Below are positions 52,789-61,812 of a stretch of 64,000 nt of DNA, piece after piece. Position 1 is the stretch's first letter; every line of letters starts with the position of its first letter. The DNA is from an uncultured Croceitalea sp. (GTDB lineage: Bacteria; Bacteroidota; Bacteroidia; Flavobacteriales; Flavobacteriaceae). The notes under the pieces are model-generated. The model did no database searches and was not told the origin of the DNA. It saw nothing but the letters and a program-made list of their open reading frames with translations. A program made the translations under genes and the position numbers. The DNA is taken from contig CANNDD010000001.1 of assembly GCA_947503285.1 (NCBI GenBank), forward strand, positions 434,001-498,000. The letters run 5' to 3'.

Positions 52789-52846
52789 TTCCTACAATAA
52801 TTTAAAATTAATATTGTAAAAATGTGATATAATATTGTTGTTTACC

Positions 52847-52862
52847 TGTCACATTTGTGACA
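52847..52862. promoter_or_regulatory. Palindrome before M20 hydrolase gene
   Basis: TGTCACA-TT-TGTGACA: arms of 7 bp, 59 bp before the M20 start. It lies 3 bp past the end of the Crp/Fnr-type gene and is a plausible binding site of that regulator. Confidence 0.6.
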
Positions 52863-52865
52863 AAG

Positions 52866-53468
52866 TTATTTTTTGGCAATTTTACTCCTTATTCTACTCA
52901 ATGATTGTCGTTCGATTCCTAAATAGGATGCTAAATGTGATAAGCTTACTCTATTGATAATATCCTTATTTTGGTCTATAAATTTCAGATATCTTTCTTC
53001 AGCATTTTCAAATAAAAAGCTTTCCACTCTATCGGTCTGAACGGTCAACACCCATTCAGCAATGAGCCTACCATACATTTCGATGGCCTTGAACTTAGTA
53101 TACCCTTCTTGAATTTTGTTGTAAGGAAATTTTATAATTACAGATGGCTCAAGGCATTCAATGAAATACTTCGAGGGCTTTTGCCTTATGAACGATGGAT
53201 AATCTGTGGCGTAGTTATTCTCATTTATAAAACCTGTTGTTATTTTATTCCCTTTTTCATTGATGTAGTATCTTCGTAAAAATCCTTTGCAAACAAACCC
53301 TACCTCTTTTTGAACCATTCCACTTTCAAATAAAAACTCCTTTTTGTTATACTTTCTTATGCTCAAAGATGAGTTTATAAAAGATAACTCGTCTGAGTTT
53401 AAATCGACAAATGTTTTAAGATAGGAATCAATATATTCTTTAAACTCCTGTTCCATTTTGTTTTTCAA
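52866..53468 (-). CDS. Crp/Fnr-family transcriptional regulator
   Basis: A 200-aa Crp-like protein. N-terminal cyclic-nucleotide-binding-like fold (KYNKKEFLFESGMVQKEVGF, VCKGFLRRYYINEKGNKITT), long helix (YGRLIAEWVLTVQTDRVESFLF) and winged HTH (VSLSHLASYLGIERQSLSRIRSKIAKK). No clear cAMP or Fe-S residues. It probably controls the M20 hydrolase gene downstream. Confidence 0.92.
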   Translation of the reverse strand: MKNKMEQEFKEYIDSYLKTFVDLNSDELSFINSSLSIRKYNKKEFLFESGMVQKEVGFVCKGFLRRYYINEKGNKITTGFINENNYATDYPSFIRQKPSKYFIECLEPSVIIKFPYNKIQEGYTKFKAIEMYGRLIAEWVLTVQTDRVESFLFENAEERYLKFIDQNKDIINRVSLSHLASYLGIERQSLSRIRSKIAKK

Positions 53469-54177
53469 CTAGCTGCAAACTTATTCAGTTTAACAATACA
53501 TAAACCATCTTACCTATGAGAATATAACGATTAAATACTATTTGGTTTATTTTAAATTTAGTACGTAAAAGTATAGCATTCTCGAAAAACCGAAGGTTAT
53601 AGAATAATGATAGTGCTTTACGATAATTTCAAACGGACTTAATTCACAATCTCGGGTAGGGAGGGATTAATACAACGGAAAGCTAAAATCGAAGATTTGG
53701 TCCAAGATATTTGCAATGAAGCTCTTTTCCCGACATGCAGGGACACGAAATGTAGGGAAATGTGCTGAGCGGTTAAAACAAATTAAGTTATTGTGTAGTA
53801 CCTATATGTTAAACAACCAATCCTTGGGCGCAAGCAGACGTTATTCCAATTCCTTCAAAATATACTCAAGTATCGCCCTTCTTGGCAGAGCACTTTTATC
53901 ATAAATAGCATGTGAATTAGAATTACCAGCAGTGAAAATTGTTATATCATATCCGACTTGAGCCAAATCATTGCTTAACCGAACCGATTTTAGTATCTAA
54001 GCAGTTGTATATGGAATAGGTTACCAAGAGGCTACAAACTTTAATGATTCTTCAAAAGGGCAACTAATCTACTTCAGCTCAATCTAAAGAATTGAATGGC
54101 CTTTGAACAGATTAGCACCGTATAGCACTTAATCTTTATAAAGACCACTCGATAGAAATTCTATTTGAAGAATACTT
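53469..54177. other. Gene-poor spacer with degraded sequence
   Basis: A 709-bp AT-rich spacer with many stops. Only the fragment at 53841-53996 (minus) reads like protein. A frame around 53650-53768 (plus) encodes KAKIEDLVQDICNEALFPTC but has no start and no recognised match. Confidence 0.5.
53841..53996 (-). pseudogene. C-terminal gene fragment
   Basis: A 51-codon frame without start codon, reading LSNDLAQVGYDITIFTAGNS then SHAIYDKSALPRRAILEYIL. The first part recalls isochorismatase-type cysteine hydrolases after the Cys, but the match is weak. It probably is a leftover of a deleted gene. Confidence 0.3.
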
Positions 54178-55308
54178 TTATTCTTTCATGAAAAGAGCCA
54201 ATAGTTCTTTTTCAAATTCAGATGAAAATTCTGAATTTGTATAAAATACGTAGCCTATTTTTTTGTCTCTTAAAAATCTATACTCACAAGTAAAACTCAA
54301 ATTACCTCCACTATGGCCGTAAAGTGGACCATATTTCGTTGGTTTTGCGTTTATTCCTAAGGCCCAAGAACGATTATCCTCTTCAACAACCTCTTCATCT
54401 TCATCATATTCTTCTTCAGGGTTTTCTACGTGTATCTTAAACATTTCATCAAAGGTGTCTTTTTCTAAACCTTTTTCTTCCATTAACCCAATTATGAAAT
54501 GCGCATAGCTTATTGCCTCTGATTGTAGACTGTAAGATGCCCTAAAGTTTGGTTTTTCTTTATTAGCACCCCAGCCTGGATTTACCTTACCTTCGTAATG
54601 TCCAGAGACCCTATTTTCGGTCACATAATCGGTCCAAGTGTAATAGGCATTTTCCATCCCTAAAGGATTTGCAACCTCTTCTTCAAAAACTTTTTGCAAA
54701 TCATTTCTTTCTGTGCCCTTTAAATGAGCTATGACATCTGCTAAATATTCAAAACCTTCACCAGAATATTTAAATCCAGTACCCGGCGTAAATTTGATAT
54801 CCAATTTTCCATCTTCGTTAAAAAATCTCCAATTCGGAAAACCAGAGGTATGACTTAGCACCATACGGGCAGTAATCAACTTATAACGTTCATCATGTTC
54901 AATATCGGGGTAGGCCAAATAGGTGTGAAGTGGTGTGTCTAAATCTAAAACCCCTTGATCTACCATTCTTAATACCATATAAGCAAAAGGGGTTTTAGAG
55001 GTAGATCCTGCATCAAAAAGTGATTTTTCATCTAAACTTTCTTGGGTGTCAATATCTTTTAAACCAATATTGCTGTGGTAAACAATTTTAGCATCATTGA
55101 TAATGGCAATAGAAATTCCCGGGAGCCCAATCGAATCCATTTTCAATCTAAGGAACTGATCGAGTTCTTCAAAAGGAATAGTTTGATTACTAAATGTAGT
55201 AATTCCTTTTTCTTCAATTTTAGTTGTTTTGTTTTTACAGGAGGAAATACTAAAAACTAGTATAATTGCGAATAGAAGATTGATTTGTTTTTTTAAAATA
55301 AAGTTCAT
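54178..55308 (-). CDS. Class-C beta-lactamase-like serine hydrolase, lipoprotein
   Basis: A 376-aa hydrolase with lipobox SISSC (about Cys24). SxxK is in GSTSKTPFAY, and the YxG-type motif in FKYSGEGFEYL. The late motif is GHSGGNLSF. An unusual acidic stretch (EEEYDEDEEVVEEDN) near residue 300 may bind Ca2+ or be a surface loop. It shares SGFPNW and SGEGFEYL with the fusion protein at 37423. The substrate is unknown; such proteins may be esterases or D-aminopeptidases. Confidence 0.9.
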   Translation of the reverse strand: MNFILKKQINLLFAIILVFSISSCKNKTTKIEEKGITTFSNQTIPFEELDQFLRLKMDSIGLPGISIAIINDAKIVYHSNIGLKDIDTQESLDEKSLFDAGSTSKTPFAYMVLRMVDQGVLDLDTPLHTYLAYPDIEHDERYKLITARMVLSHTSGFPNWRFFNEDGKLDIKFTPGTGFKYSGEGFEYLADVIAHLKGTERNDLQKVFEEEVANPLGMENAYYTWTDYVTENRVSGHYEGKVNPGWGANKEKPNFRASYSLQSEAISYAHFIIGLMEEKGLEKDTFDEMFKIHVENPEEEYDEDEEVVEEDNRSWALGINAKPTKYGPLYGHSGGNLSFTCEYRFLRDKKIGYVFYTNSEFSSEFEKELLALFMKE

Positions 55309-55382
55309 TTGTTGGTTTTTTAAGTTGTAAAAGAGATTACCGTAATTCGCTATTGTTACAGTTTTAAAAATGAATAGTTCCT

Positions 55383-55496
55383 TTAATCATGGCCATAGTT
55401 TATCTCAAGCCCGGTTAAAGAATCGAACATTCTTTCATTTTCGCCATAATCACTTTGAAACTTGTTGCGATAATCTACATCTTCTATGTGGGGATT
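55383..55496 (-). pseudogene. C-terminal gene fragment
   Basis: A 37-codon frame with NPHIEDVDYRNKFQSDYGEN then ERMFDSLTGLEINYGHD and a stop. It has protein-like composition but no start. Family unknown. Confidence 0.3.
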
Positions 55497-55877
55497 TTAC
55501 AGTAACATTTAAAGCAATCCTAAAATGAAAAGAGAAAATGTATTCGTGGTTCTTTTCTTTAAAGGAATGACCTTTCTGTACTCAAGTTCTAAACTTTGAG
55601 CTTGGTTTGATTTCCATTTACTTTAGAAACCACAGCTATCTTGCTCAACTTTTTTTATTAGTGGCACTTGCTTTTGTTGTCATATAGCTCAAATTCTTGG
55701 TTTGACAATATTTTGAGCGGAAACCCAACGGAAGGTAAAATGCAAGCTCAAAAAGAAATGGAATAAATGAGGAAGGGAATAAACGTTTGCTTTATGTATT
55801 CGCCTTTTATAAAAGTATGGTACGAGTTTAGATGCAAGTATGGTATGTATGGAATCCATTCCCATAGGTAGATTTAA

Positions 55878-55970
55878 TTACAATTCCAGTCTGGTAATGC
55901 AAAAGAATGGGTAAACGATTTCAGCAAACTGATACCAATAGGTCAGTATAAAATCGTTACGTTGAAATAA
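55878..55970 (+). pseudogene. C-terminal gene fragment
   Basis: A 30-codon frame containing NAKEWVNDFSKLIPIGQYKI and ending at a TAA. It has no start codon. It may be the tail of a deleted gene. The frame at 55680-55766 (FDNILSGNPTEGKMQAQKEM) just before it may belong to the same remnant. Confidence 0.25.
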
Positions 55971-56341
55971 TGAAATGTAAGACTGATGAAAAAAATGAAT
56001 AGTAACCCATTATACCGGAGTATTCGTGAAGCAATCATCCTGACCATGGTCTTTTCATTTTTGCCTTAGGGCCTAATTTCACTAAGGGTTTAAATCGACC
56101 AGAATTCAAAATAAAGAATGATTCCGTAGAGCTTTATGTCTTTGTCGTAGTAAAAGTCAACCGATATCCCTTAATTTTAGTAATCGTTGCAACTCTACCG
56201 TAGGCAAAACAATGGATAATTTATTATCTTGATGGTACTTTTGAGGCTGATTTGATCTTCGTATTCTTTTTTGCTTTGTAAGTGCTAAAGTTTCACGGGA
56301 ACTGATTAAAACAATCACCTGTAAACCAAATCTTTTTAACT

Positions 56342-57250
56342 ATGATAACCCCGCATACCATATCTGATTTGTACCATACACTAAGTATGCCTGTCGAAGA
56401 GGAAATTAACTTCACGATTTTAAGTGTTCCTGATATACACCCAGAAATTCCTTTTAAATCGCCAGTGTTAAGAGCGGAGTATTTCTCATTTATATTGACT
56501 AAGGAAGGTTCGGGGGTATATAACCTTGATGACCATAAATTCCCTTTCGGTGATAGGTCAATTTATTTCACAAATCCGGGTCATGTAAAATCGTATGAGT
56601 TATTTTCTTCAAAGGAAGCACAGATCATTATGCTGACTGAAAAGTTTCTTCAAGAAAACGTACATCCTGAGATATACAGTGAATTTCCTTTTCTATTGGC
56701 CGAGATTGTTCCCCCAAACGATCAGACCGCGGCCGAATTTGAAGAATTTGAACTCCTTTTCAATCAGATCGGTTTTGAGTTCAAAAACGATTCAAAGTAC
56801 AAGAACAAGATTATCGGTAATATGATATTGGTATTACTCATGAAAATCAAAGAACGGTTTTGGGCCAATTACAATCCCCTTATTGAGGGTGAGCACAATT
56901 CTAGAATCGTTAAATCCTTCAAGAGAATACTGGAGTCGGAGTTCAAAAAATTGTTGGGTGAAAAACGGGGACAGATAAAACTTCAGGCCCAACACTTTGC
57001 CGAACAATTAAACCTACATCCCAATTACCTCAATGCTGTCTTAAAAAGTAAGACAGGCAGAACGTTAAGTGACTGGATATCGCAACGCACCCTTCTCACA
57101 TCCAAATCCCTTTTGGTCGATTCTTCTTTGTCCCTCAAAGAAATTTCCTATCTATTGGGATATAGCGAACCGACACACTTCAGCAGATTCTTCAAAAAGA
57201 ACACGCAATTATCCCCCAGGGCCTTTAGGGCAGCCAACAAAAGTATGTAA
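56342..57250 (+). CDS. AraC-family transcriptional regulator
   Basis: A 302-aa regulator. Sensing arm (YFSFILTKEGSGVYNLDDHK, IYFTNPGHVKSYELFSS), linker helices, and C-terminal HTH pair (QHFAEQLNLHPNYLNAVLKS, LKEISYLLGYSEPTHFSRFF, QLSPRAFRAAN). It precedes the aldo/keto reductase at 57353 by about 100 bp and is its likely regulator. It resembles the AraC at 46388 in organisation and in the LNLHPN segment. Confidence 0.9.
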   Translation: MITPHTISDLYHTLSMPVEEEINFTILSVPDIHPEIPFKSPVLRAEYFSFILTKEGSGVYNLDDHKFPFGDRSIYFTNPGHVKSYELFSSKEAQIIMLTEKFLQENVHPEIYSEFPFLLAEIVPPNDQTAAEFEEFELLFNQIGFEFKNDSKYKNKIIGNMILVLLMKIKERFWANYNPLIEGEHNSRIVKSFKRILESEFKKLLGEKRGQIKLQAQHFAEQLNLHPNYLNAVLKSKTGRTLSDWISQRTLLTSKSLLVDSSLSLKEISYLLGYSEPTHFSRFFKKNTQLSPRAFRAANKSM

Positions 57251-57283
57251 TCTTTGAAATTGGTCAGTTTTCGTTTGAACGGG

Positions 57284-57311
57284 GTTCGCTAGCAGCCTTC
57301 GTTCGTTAGCA
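57284..57311. promoter_or_regulatory. Direct repeats before aldo/keto reductase gene
   Basis: GTTCGCTAGCA (57284-57294) and GTTCGTTAGCA (57301-57311) repeat at a 17-bp period with one difference. CATCTTTG at 57310-57317 is one change from the -7 box TAnnTTTG. They may be half-sites for the AraC regulator just upstream. Confidence 0.45.
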
Positions 57312-57352
57312 TCTTTGTATCAAATAATTACAAACAATAAAAACGAAAAAAA

Positions 57353-58267
57353 ATGACTGATTTAAGTACGACATCAAAAAATGAATTGAATATGCCACTG
57401 GTTGGTTTTGGCACGTACCAACTATCAACCGAAGAGGCGGAATTTAGTGTAGCAGAAGCTTTGAAAGCTGGATATAGACAGATAGATTCCGCAGAGGGCT
57501 ACAATAACGAAAAAGGAACCGGTAATGCCATTAAAAACTCCGGTATCGCAAGGGAAGAGATTTTTTTGACCACCAAGCTTTTTCCTGGCAATACACAATG
57601 GGGTGTTCAAGAAAAGACCTATGAATCAACTATTGTCACCCTTAAAAACCAGTTAAAGGAACTTCAAGTCGATTATGTTGACCTTTATCTCATACACGCC
57701 CCCTTGGCAACATTGCGATTGGAACAATGGAAAGCACTCATTGAACTGAAAAAGCAGGGATTGACCAAACATATCGGGGTATCCAACTACAATGAGGAAG
57801 CCATCAATGAAATTTTAGATGCGGGTCTGGAAAAGCCTGAACTGAATCAAATTGAATTCCATCCACTTTGCGCACAATCCGATTTGACCCAATACCTAAA
57901 AGAAAACGGTATTGCACGAACGGCCTATAGTTCCCTGGCACCGTTATCCACTTGGAGAACAGCGGAAGGGCAAGGAGGCGAGGTACTGGCTGACAAAAAA
58001 GAGGATGCGCAATCCACCTTGAAGGAAATTGCCAATCAACTGAATGTTTCAGAAGCGAAGCTATTATTACGATGGGGATTACAAAATGGGTACAGCGTAC
58101 TGACACGCAGTTCAAAACCCGAACGTATCAAAGCGAATATAGACCTATTTGATTTCAGTATTCCTGACAATCAGATGCAACAACTAAATCAGTTGAATCA
58201 AAACCAAGCTTTTGCTTGGGCGGCCAATGGTCTAAACCCTATGGAATCAGCCCCTGACTTGAAATAG
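57353..58267 (+). CDS. Aldo/keto reductase (AKR5-like)
   Basis: A 304-aa NADPH-linked reductase. MPLVGFGTYQLST opens the barrel. Tetrad: Asp and Tyr in QIDSAEGYNNEKGTG, Lys in LTTKLFPGN, His in LYLIHAPLA. The cofactor end is SVLTRSSKPERIKANIDLFD. It resembles 2,5-diketogluconate-reductase-type enzymes. It differs from the AKR at 49543 in family. Confidence 0.94.
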   Translation: MTDLSTTSKNELNMPLVGFGTYQLSTEEAEFSVAEALKAGYRQIDSAEGYNNEKGTGNAIKNSGIAREEIFLTTKLFPGNTQWGVQEKTYESTIVTLKNQLKELQVDYVDLYLIHAPLATLRLEQWKALIELKKQGLTKHIGVSNYNEEAINEILDAGLEKPELNQIEFHPLCAQSDLTQYLKENGIARTAYSSLAPLSTWRTAEGQGGEVLADKKEDAQSTLKEIANQLNVSEAKLLLRWGLQNGYSVLTRSSKPERIKANIDLFDFSIPDNQMQQLNQLNQNQAFAWAANGLNPMESAPDLK

Positions 58268-58324
58268 ACTGCTCACCGAATACCACTGAAAAAATCGAAT
58301 TAGTACTATCTAAAATCTTACACC

Positions 58325-58561
58325 ATGGAAATAACAGGAACAACGTATCGCCCAAATACAACAGGAATCAATAAGTCTGCGAAATCAATAGTCGCAAAAT
58401 ACATTAGCATCAATCCTTTGGGTATAGGTTTCCTGTTAAGTGGTGAAGGCAGAAGAAATAATTCAAATAGCAAGGGTGATAGCTATAAGAATACACCTTT
58501 TATGAATGAAACCATTAACATGGGTTATCTACCATCAGACCTAGTTTCAAGATGGGATTGA
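58325..58561 (+). CDS. Small hypothetical protein
   Basis: A 78-aa frame between the AKR and SDR genes, polar and Asn/Ser-rich (GRRNNSNSKGDSYKN). It has no signal or membrane segment and matches nothing I know. Its position and spacing allow translation in the operon, but it may be non-coding. Confidence 0.35.
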   Translation: MEITGTTYRPNTTGINKSAKSIVAKYISINPLGIGFLLSGEGRRNNSNSKGDSYKNTPFMNETINMGYLPSDLVSRWD

Positions 58562-58587
58562 ATATAACCTGATAAAATAATAACAAA

Positions 58588-59559
58588 ATGAAAAATACAC
58601 AGAAAATGAGTCGTAGAGAAATTTTAAAGAAGGGTACGTTAGGGGCATCAGCCCTTGCAGCTTCCACATTTATGGGAGGAAATACCTTATTGGCCCAAGA
58701 AGAAAATAGAAAAGTATTCACCTCTCAATTGGCAGCGAAGACTGCATTTATTACAGGAGGTGCCAGGGGGATTGGCCTAGCCACTGCCGAAGAGCTCGCC
58801 AAAGCCGGAATCAATATTGTCCTTTTTGATATTGCCACGGAAGATATTCCACATGTAGGCTACAAATTATCCTCAGAAGATGACTTGGAAAATGCGAAGG
58901 AAAAAATAGAGTCCTTTAACGTAAAATGTTTGGCCATCAAAGGAGATGTGAGAAATCTTGACGATCTCAAGGGCGCAATGCAACAGACGGTTTCAACATT
59001 CGGTAGTCTAGACATTGTTGTGGCAAACGCCGGAGTGACCCAAGTAGGTGCCATTGAAGCCTTTAGTGCTAAAGAAATAGAAGTTGTCTACGATATCAAT
59101 GTCGCTGGTGTCATTAAGACTACCCAGGCAGCTGCCCCTTTTATGAAAAAACAGCAATCGGGTCGAATGGTTTTTCTATCTTCAGCTTTAGGTCGTATGG
59201 GCAACGAACTCTTCCCAGTCTATGCCTCCACCAAATGGGCAATTATCGGTTTTGCAAAAAGTGCCGCTTTGACCTATGGTAAAGACAACATTATGTGCAA
59301 CGTGGTAGCCCCCGGATTGGTACGTACCAAATTAGCTGACAATCCTTATGTATTAGGGAAAATGATGCCCAACAACCCCGATGCGACCTTCGAAAGCGTT
59401 TCTGAAATGCTTAAGCCAGGTAACCCAATACCTGTAGGGCACCTTGAGCCCGAAGACGTGGCAAAAGCAATAGCCTTTTTCACTTCTGATGCTACCAGCA
59501 AGGTCACGGGAGAAGTTTTTGATGTTAGTTATGGCTCATTATCAAGAAGTATAGCCTAG
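58588..59559 (+). CDS. Tat-exported SDR oxidoreductase
   Basis: A 323-aa SDR. A twin-arginine signal MSRREILKKGTLGASALAA (Arg9-Arg10) precedes the Rossmann motif ITGGARGIGLA, NAGVT, Ser in FLSSALGRM, YxxxK in YASTKWAI and VAPGLVRTKLA. A Tat signal on an SDR implies the NAD(P)-loaded enzyme works in the periplasm, which is unusual. It belongs to the second AraC/AKR/SDR module. Confidence 0.9.
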   Translation: MKNTQKMSRREILKKGTLGASALAASTFMGGNTLLAQEENRKVFTSQLAAKTAFITGGARGIGLATAEELAKAGINIVLFDIATEDIPHVGYKLSSEDDLENAKEKIESFNVKCLAIKGDVRNLDDLKGAMQQTVSTFGSLDIVVANAGVTQVGAIEAFSAKEIEVVYDINVAGVIKTTQAAAPFMKKQQSGRMVFLSSALGRMGNELFPVYASTKWAIIGFAKSAALTYGKDNIMCNVVAPGLVRTKLADNPYVLGKMMPNNPDATFESVSEMLKPGNPIPVGHLEPEDVAKAIAFFTSDATSKVTGEVFDVSYGSLSRSIA

Positions 59560-59906
59560 TCTCTATAATTGGGATAGCGCTTTATCAATACTGCTGCCAT
59601 TAGCATACGTTGTTGCCATTCTTGAAGATCCCAGGGCATTGAATGGTAATAACGTATTTTTTTTAATGCACGTATACACTATCGGAATAACGCTATTCTA
59701 AAAGCGAAACAATCCAGTTGGTCATCACCATATATAGTTCGAATAGAGATAAAAGCTATTCAGCCCATATAGAGCCCAATCTTCTCATCAGAAAAAATAG
59801 AATCAAAAGCTGTGAAGTAAACCCTTTTGTCATTAAGACTCACGAACAGATATAACTCCTCATTTTTCCTTCCGTTGGTAATATTTGCTCTTTTAACGGG
59901 AGTCCA
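59560..59906. other. Convergent spacer
   Basis: About 350 bp between the SDR gene and the convergent truncated lipoprotein gene. It should hold the tail of the PD40 protein if that gene had decayed, but no in-frame PD40 blade could be read on the minus strand. No strong hairpin is seen. Confidence 0.45.
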
Positions 59907-60203
59907 TTAATTACTTTTAAGTTTTGAGAGATAGATAGATGATGTTTCTCCATTTTTTGTTTGGGCTGAAAAATACATTTCATCTAAATCAGGGGAAAAT
60001 GAAATACTCGAGGCATTTTTTCCTTTGATTGAAACAATTTCAGGAGCCAAGATTTCAGGTGTCAAACTAGGCGGTTTTTGCCCGAGATAAGATTCTTGTT
60101 TTGTAGTTGAATTATCCTCTTTTGAGTTCGGTTTTTTAGTAGTACAAGCACCAAACAATATTAATAATACCAGTACTGAGAATTTAACTATGTGGTTTCT
60201 CAC
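59907..60203 (-). CDS. Truncated PD40-type lipoprotein
   Basis: A 98-aa protein with lipobox FGACTTKK (about Cys20). The segment GQKPPSLTPEILAPEIV is the usual opening of PD40 propeller lipoproteins of 250-300 residues, and SSISFSPDLDEMYFSAQTKNG is one blade. It then stops, so at least four blades are missing. It may be a decayed gene or a small adaptor. It follows the hydrolase gene by 11 bp. Confidence 0.6.
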   Translation of the reverse strand: MRNHIVKFSVLVLLILFGACTTKKPNSKEDNSTTKQESYLGQKPPSLTPEILAPEIVSIKGKNASSISFSPDLDEMYFSAQTKNGETSSIYLSKLKSN

Positions 60204-60214
60204 AGTTGAATTTG

Positions 60215-61543
60215 TTATTTAATTAAATCAAGAAATGTCGTAATGGCCTCCCAATATTCTTCTGCACCTTTTTGTCCTGTCCATAAGGCTCTTGAACCAT
60301 GAAACCCATCAGATTCTGGAATAAATTGTGATTGGTTTTCTTTTAATTTCATAGTTCCCATCAAAGTAGTCAATGCTGAAGCTTCTGTCTTGGATGAGGT
60401 TACCAAAAAGGGTTTATCCGCTTTTGCAAAAGCAGTACTTAAAGAGGGTGCCGCATCACCAAAATAATCACCCGGACTAAAAGCAATGATGGCTTTGACC
60501 TTTTTATTTGAAACGCCTTCAAGCAAGGCCAAACTTGATGAATATGAACTACCCCAAACAATTATTTTTTGCTCGTATTTCTCGTTCAGAAAATCAATTG
60601 CAGCTTTGATATCTGCACGGGCATCTATCATTTCACTAGGCAATCCTTTTTCTTTGGCTCTTTCGGCAGTTATATTTGGTTTTCCAGCAAAATTTCCTCC
60701 TGAACGTTGGTCAATGACAAGGCAGTTGTAACCCATTTCGTTAAGTTTGGGCGCAATGTCTGCGTATTCGATACGATTATAGCCTGCTTGGTGGCAGAGC
60801 AAAATTGTTAGTTTGCCTTTGTCAACCGCATATAGATTTCCATTTATCGAAAGCCCATCGGCCGCATTAAACTCAACCTTCTTTGGCTGGTATTTATCAC
60901 CTAAAGTTCCTGGATTTGGAAGCTGTACACTTTCCTTCATTTTTTTCTGGGCTTCCAATTCCATTTTAATGAGGTTTTCTATAAGCTCAATACGTGTGAA
61001 TTTACCTTCGTCGTCAAAATGAACGTACGATTCGCGCACGCCCAAACCAACAAAGTCATACTTTATTTTTGCTTTTCCTTCTGAGCTTTCCAAAATAGCC
61101 ATTGAATTCAATTTTGGTAGATTGGAAACGATATTGGCAAGTATAGCTGGTGTATTCGCAACAGGAATCGGGTCAAATTTCAATTCTGCACTTACATAAT
61201 CCTTTAAAGGGGTAACCGATTTTTCAGCGAAACCCTTTTCAAATGCTGTAATTTGCTTTGAATAATCTTGGGCTATGGCATTAAGACTTATTGTTAATGT
61301 TATGAGTAAAATTGATGTTTTCTTCGAAATATTTTGACCTTTGATTCTTTTCGAAATATAGGGCAATAGCATCAGAAATCCACCGAACAGAAAAATATAG
61401 TTGGGCAAATCTTCCGCAACAAAATGATTGATGTTGAGAAGGTCTAACATCTTGACAAGCGTCAGCGCGCCCGCAATGATAATAAGTGTGATTCCTATCT
61501 TTTGAATTGCATTGTAGTCTTTAAATTTTGTGGAAGTTTTCAT
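60215..61543 (-). CDS. Membrane-anchored alpha/beta hydrolase with DUF3887-like domain
   Basis: A 442-aa protein. Two N-terminal helices (IGITLIIIAGALTLVKMLDL, LPNYIFLFGGFLMLLPYI) and a third hydrophobic stretch ending SLNAIAQDY anchor it. A NTF2-like DUF3887 domain (YSKQITAFEKGFAEKSVTPL) precedes the hydrolase: LTILLCHQAGYNRIEYADIA, VIDQRSGGNF, IIVWGSSYSSSLALLEG (Ser) and PESDGFHGSRAL (His). It shares a base with the stop of the small membrane protein gene (TAATG). It belongs to the ECF sigma operon. Confidence 0.85.
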   Translation of the reverse strand: MKTSTKFKDYNAIQKIGITLIIIAGALTLVKMLDLLNINHFVAEDLPNYIFLFGGFLMLLPYISKRIKGQNISKKTSILLITLTISLNAIAQDYSKQITAFEKGFAEKSVTPLKDYVSAELKFDPIPVANTPAILANIVSNLPKLNSMAILESSEGKAKIKYDFVGLGVRESYVHFDDEGKFTRIELIENLIKMELEAQKKMKESVQLPNPGTLGDKYQPKKVEFNAADGLSINGNLYAVDKGKLTILLCHQAGYNRIEYADIAPKLNEMGYNCLVIDQRSGGNFAGKPNITAERAKEKGLPSEMIDARADIKAAIDFLNEKYEQKIIVWGSSYSSSLALLEGVSNKKVKAIIAFSPGDYFGDAAPSLSTAFAKADKPFLVTSSKTEASALTTLMGTMKLKENQSQFIPESDGFHGSRALWTGQKGAEEYWEAITTFLDLIK

Positions 61544-61743
61544 TATTGTGGTGTTTGAGATTTAGTGAAACCCAATTCTTTCTTAAGCTTGTTCCATTTC
61601 GTGGCCAGTAAAAAAATCAGTCCCGTATTAAAAAGTACCATTTCATAATACCATGGATAATGGTCCGGTATTATCGGAAAAGCAATCAGCATTATTGCCA
61701 CGCCCAAGATCTTCAGAATTTTAAGTTGATACTCCTTTTTCAT
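61543..61743 (-). CDS. Small two-helix membrane protein
   Basis: A 66-aa protein with two membrane segments (ILGVAIMLIAFPIIPDHY, YYEMVLFNTGLIFLLATKW). Start at ATG 61743 (MKKEYQLKIL) is preferred to the frame from 61770. It couples to the hydrolase gene by TAATG. Function unknown. Confidence 0.7.
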   Translation of the reverse strand: MKKEYQLKILKILGVAIMLIAFPIIPDHYPWYYEMVLFNTGLIFLLATKWNKLKKELGFTKSQTPQ

Positions 61744-61812
61744 ACGTATGGAATTTTTTGGTATTCGCACAGTATGTTACAGGATTGACTTAAGAATTAC
61801 ACTTTTGAGGAT

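Larger units (their letters stand above)
55309..56341. other. Long spacer with gene remnants
   Basis: A 1033-bp spacer. Three short stop-bounded frames read like protein: 55383-55496 (minus), 55680-55766 and 55878-55970 (plus). No complete gene, tRNA or strong hairpin is seen. Confidence 0.5.
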
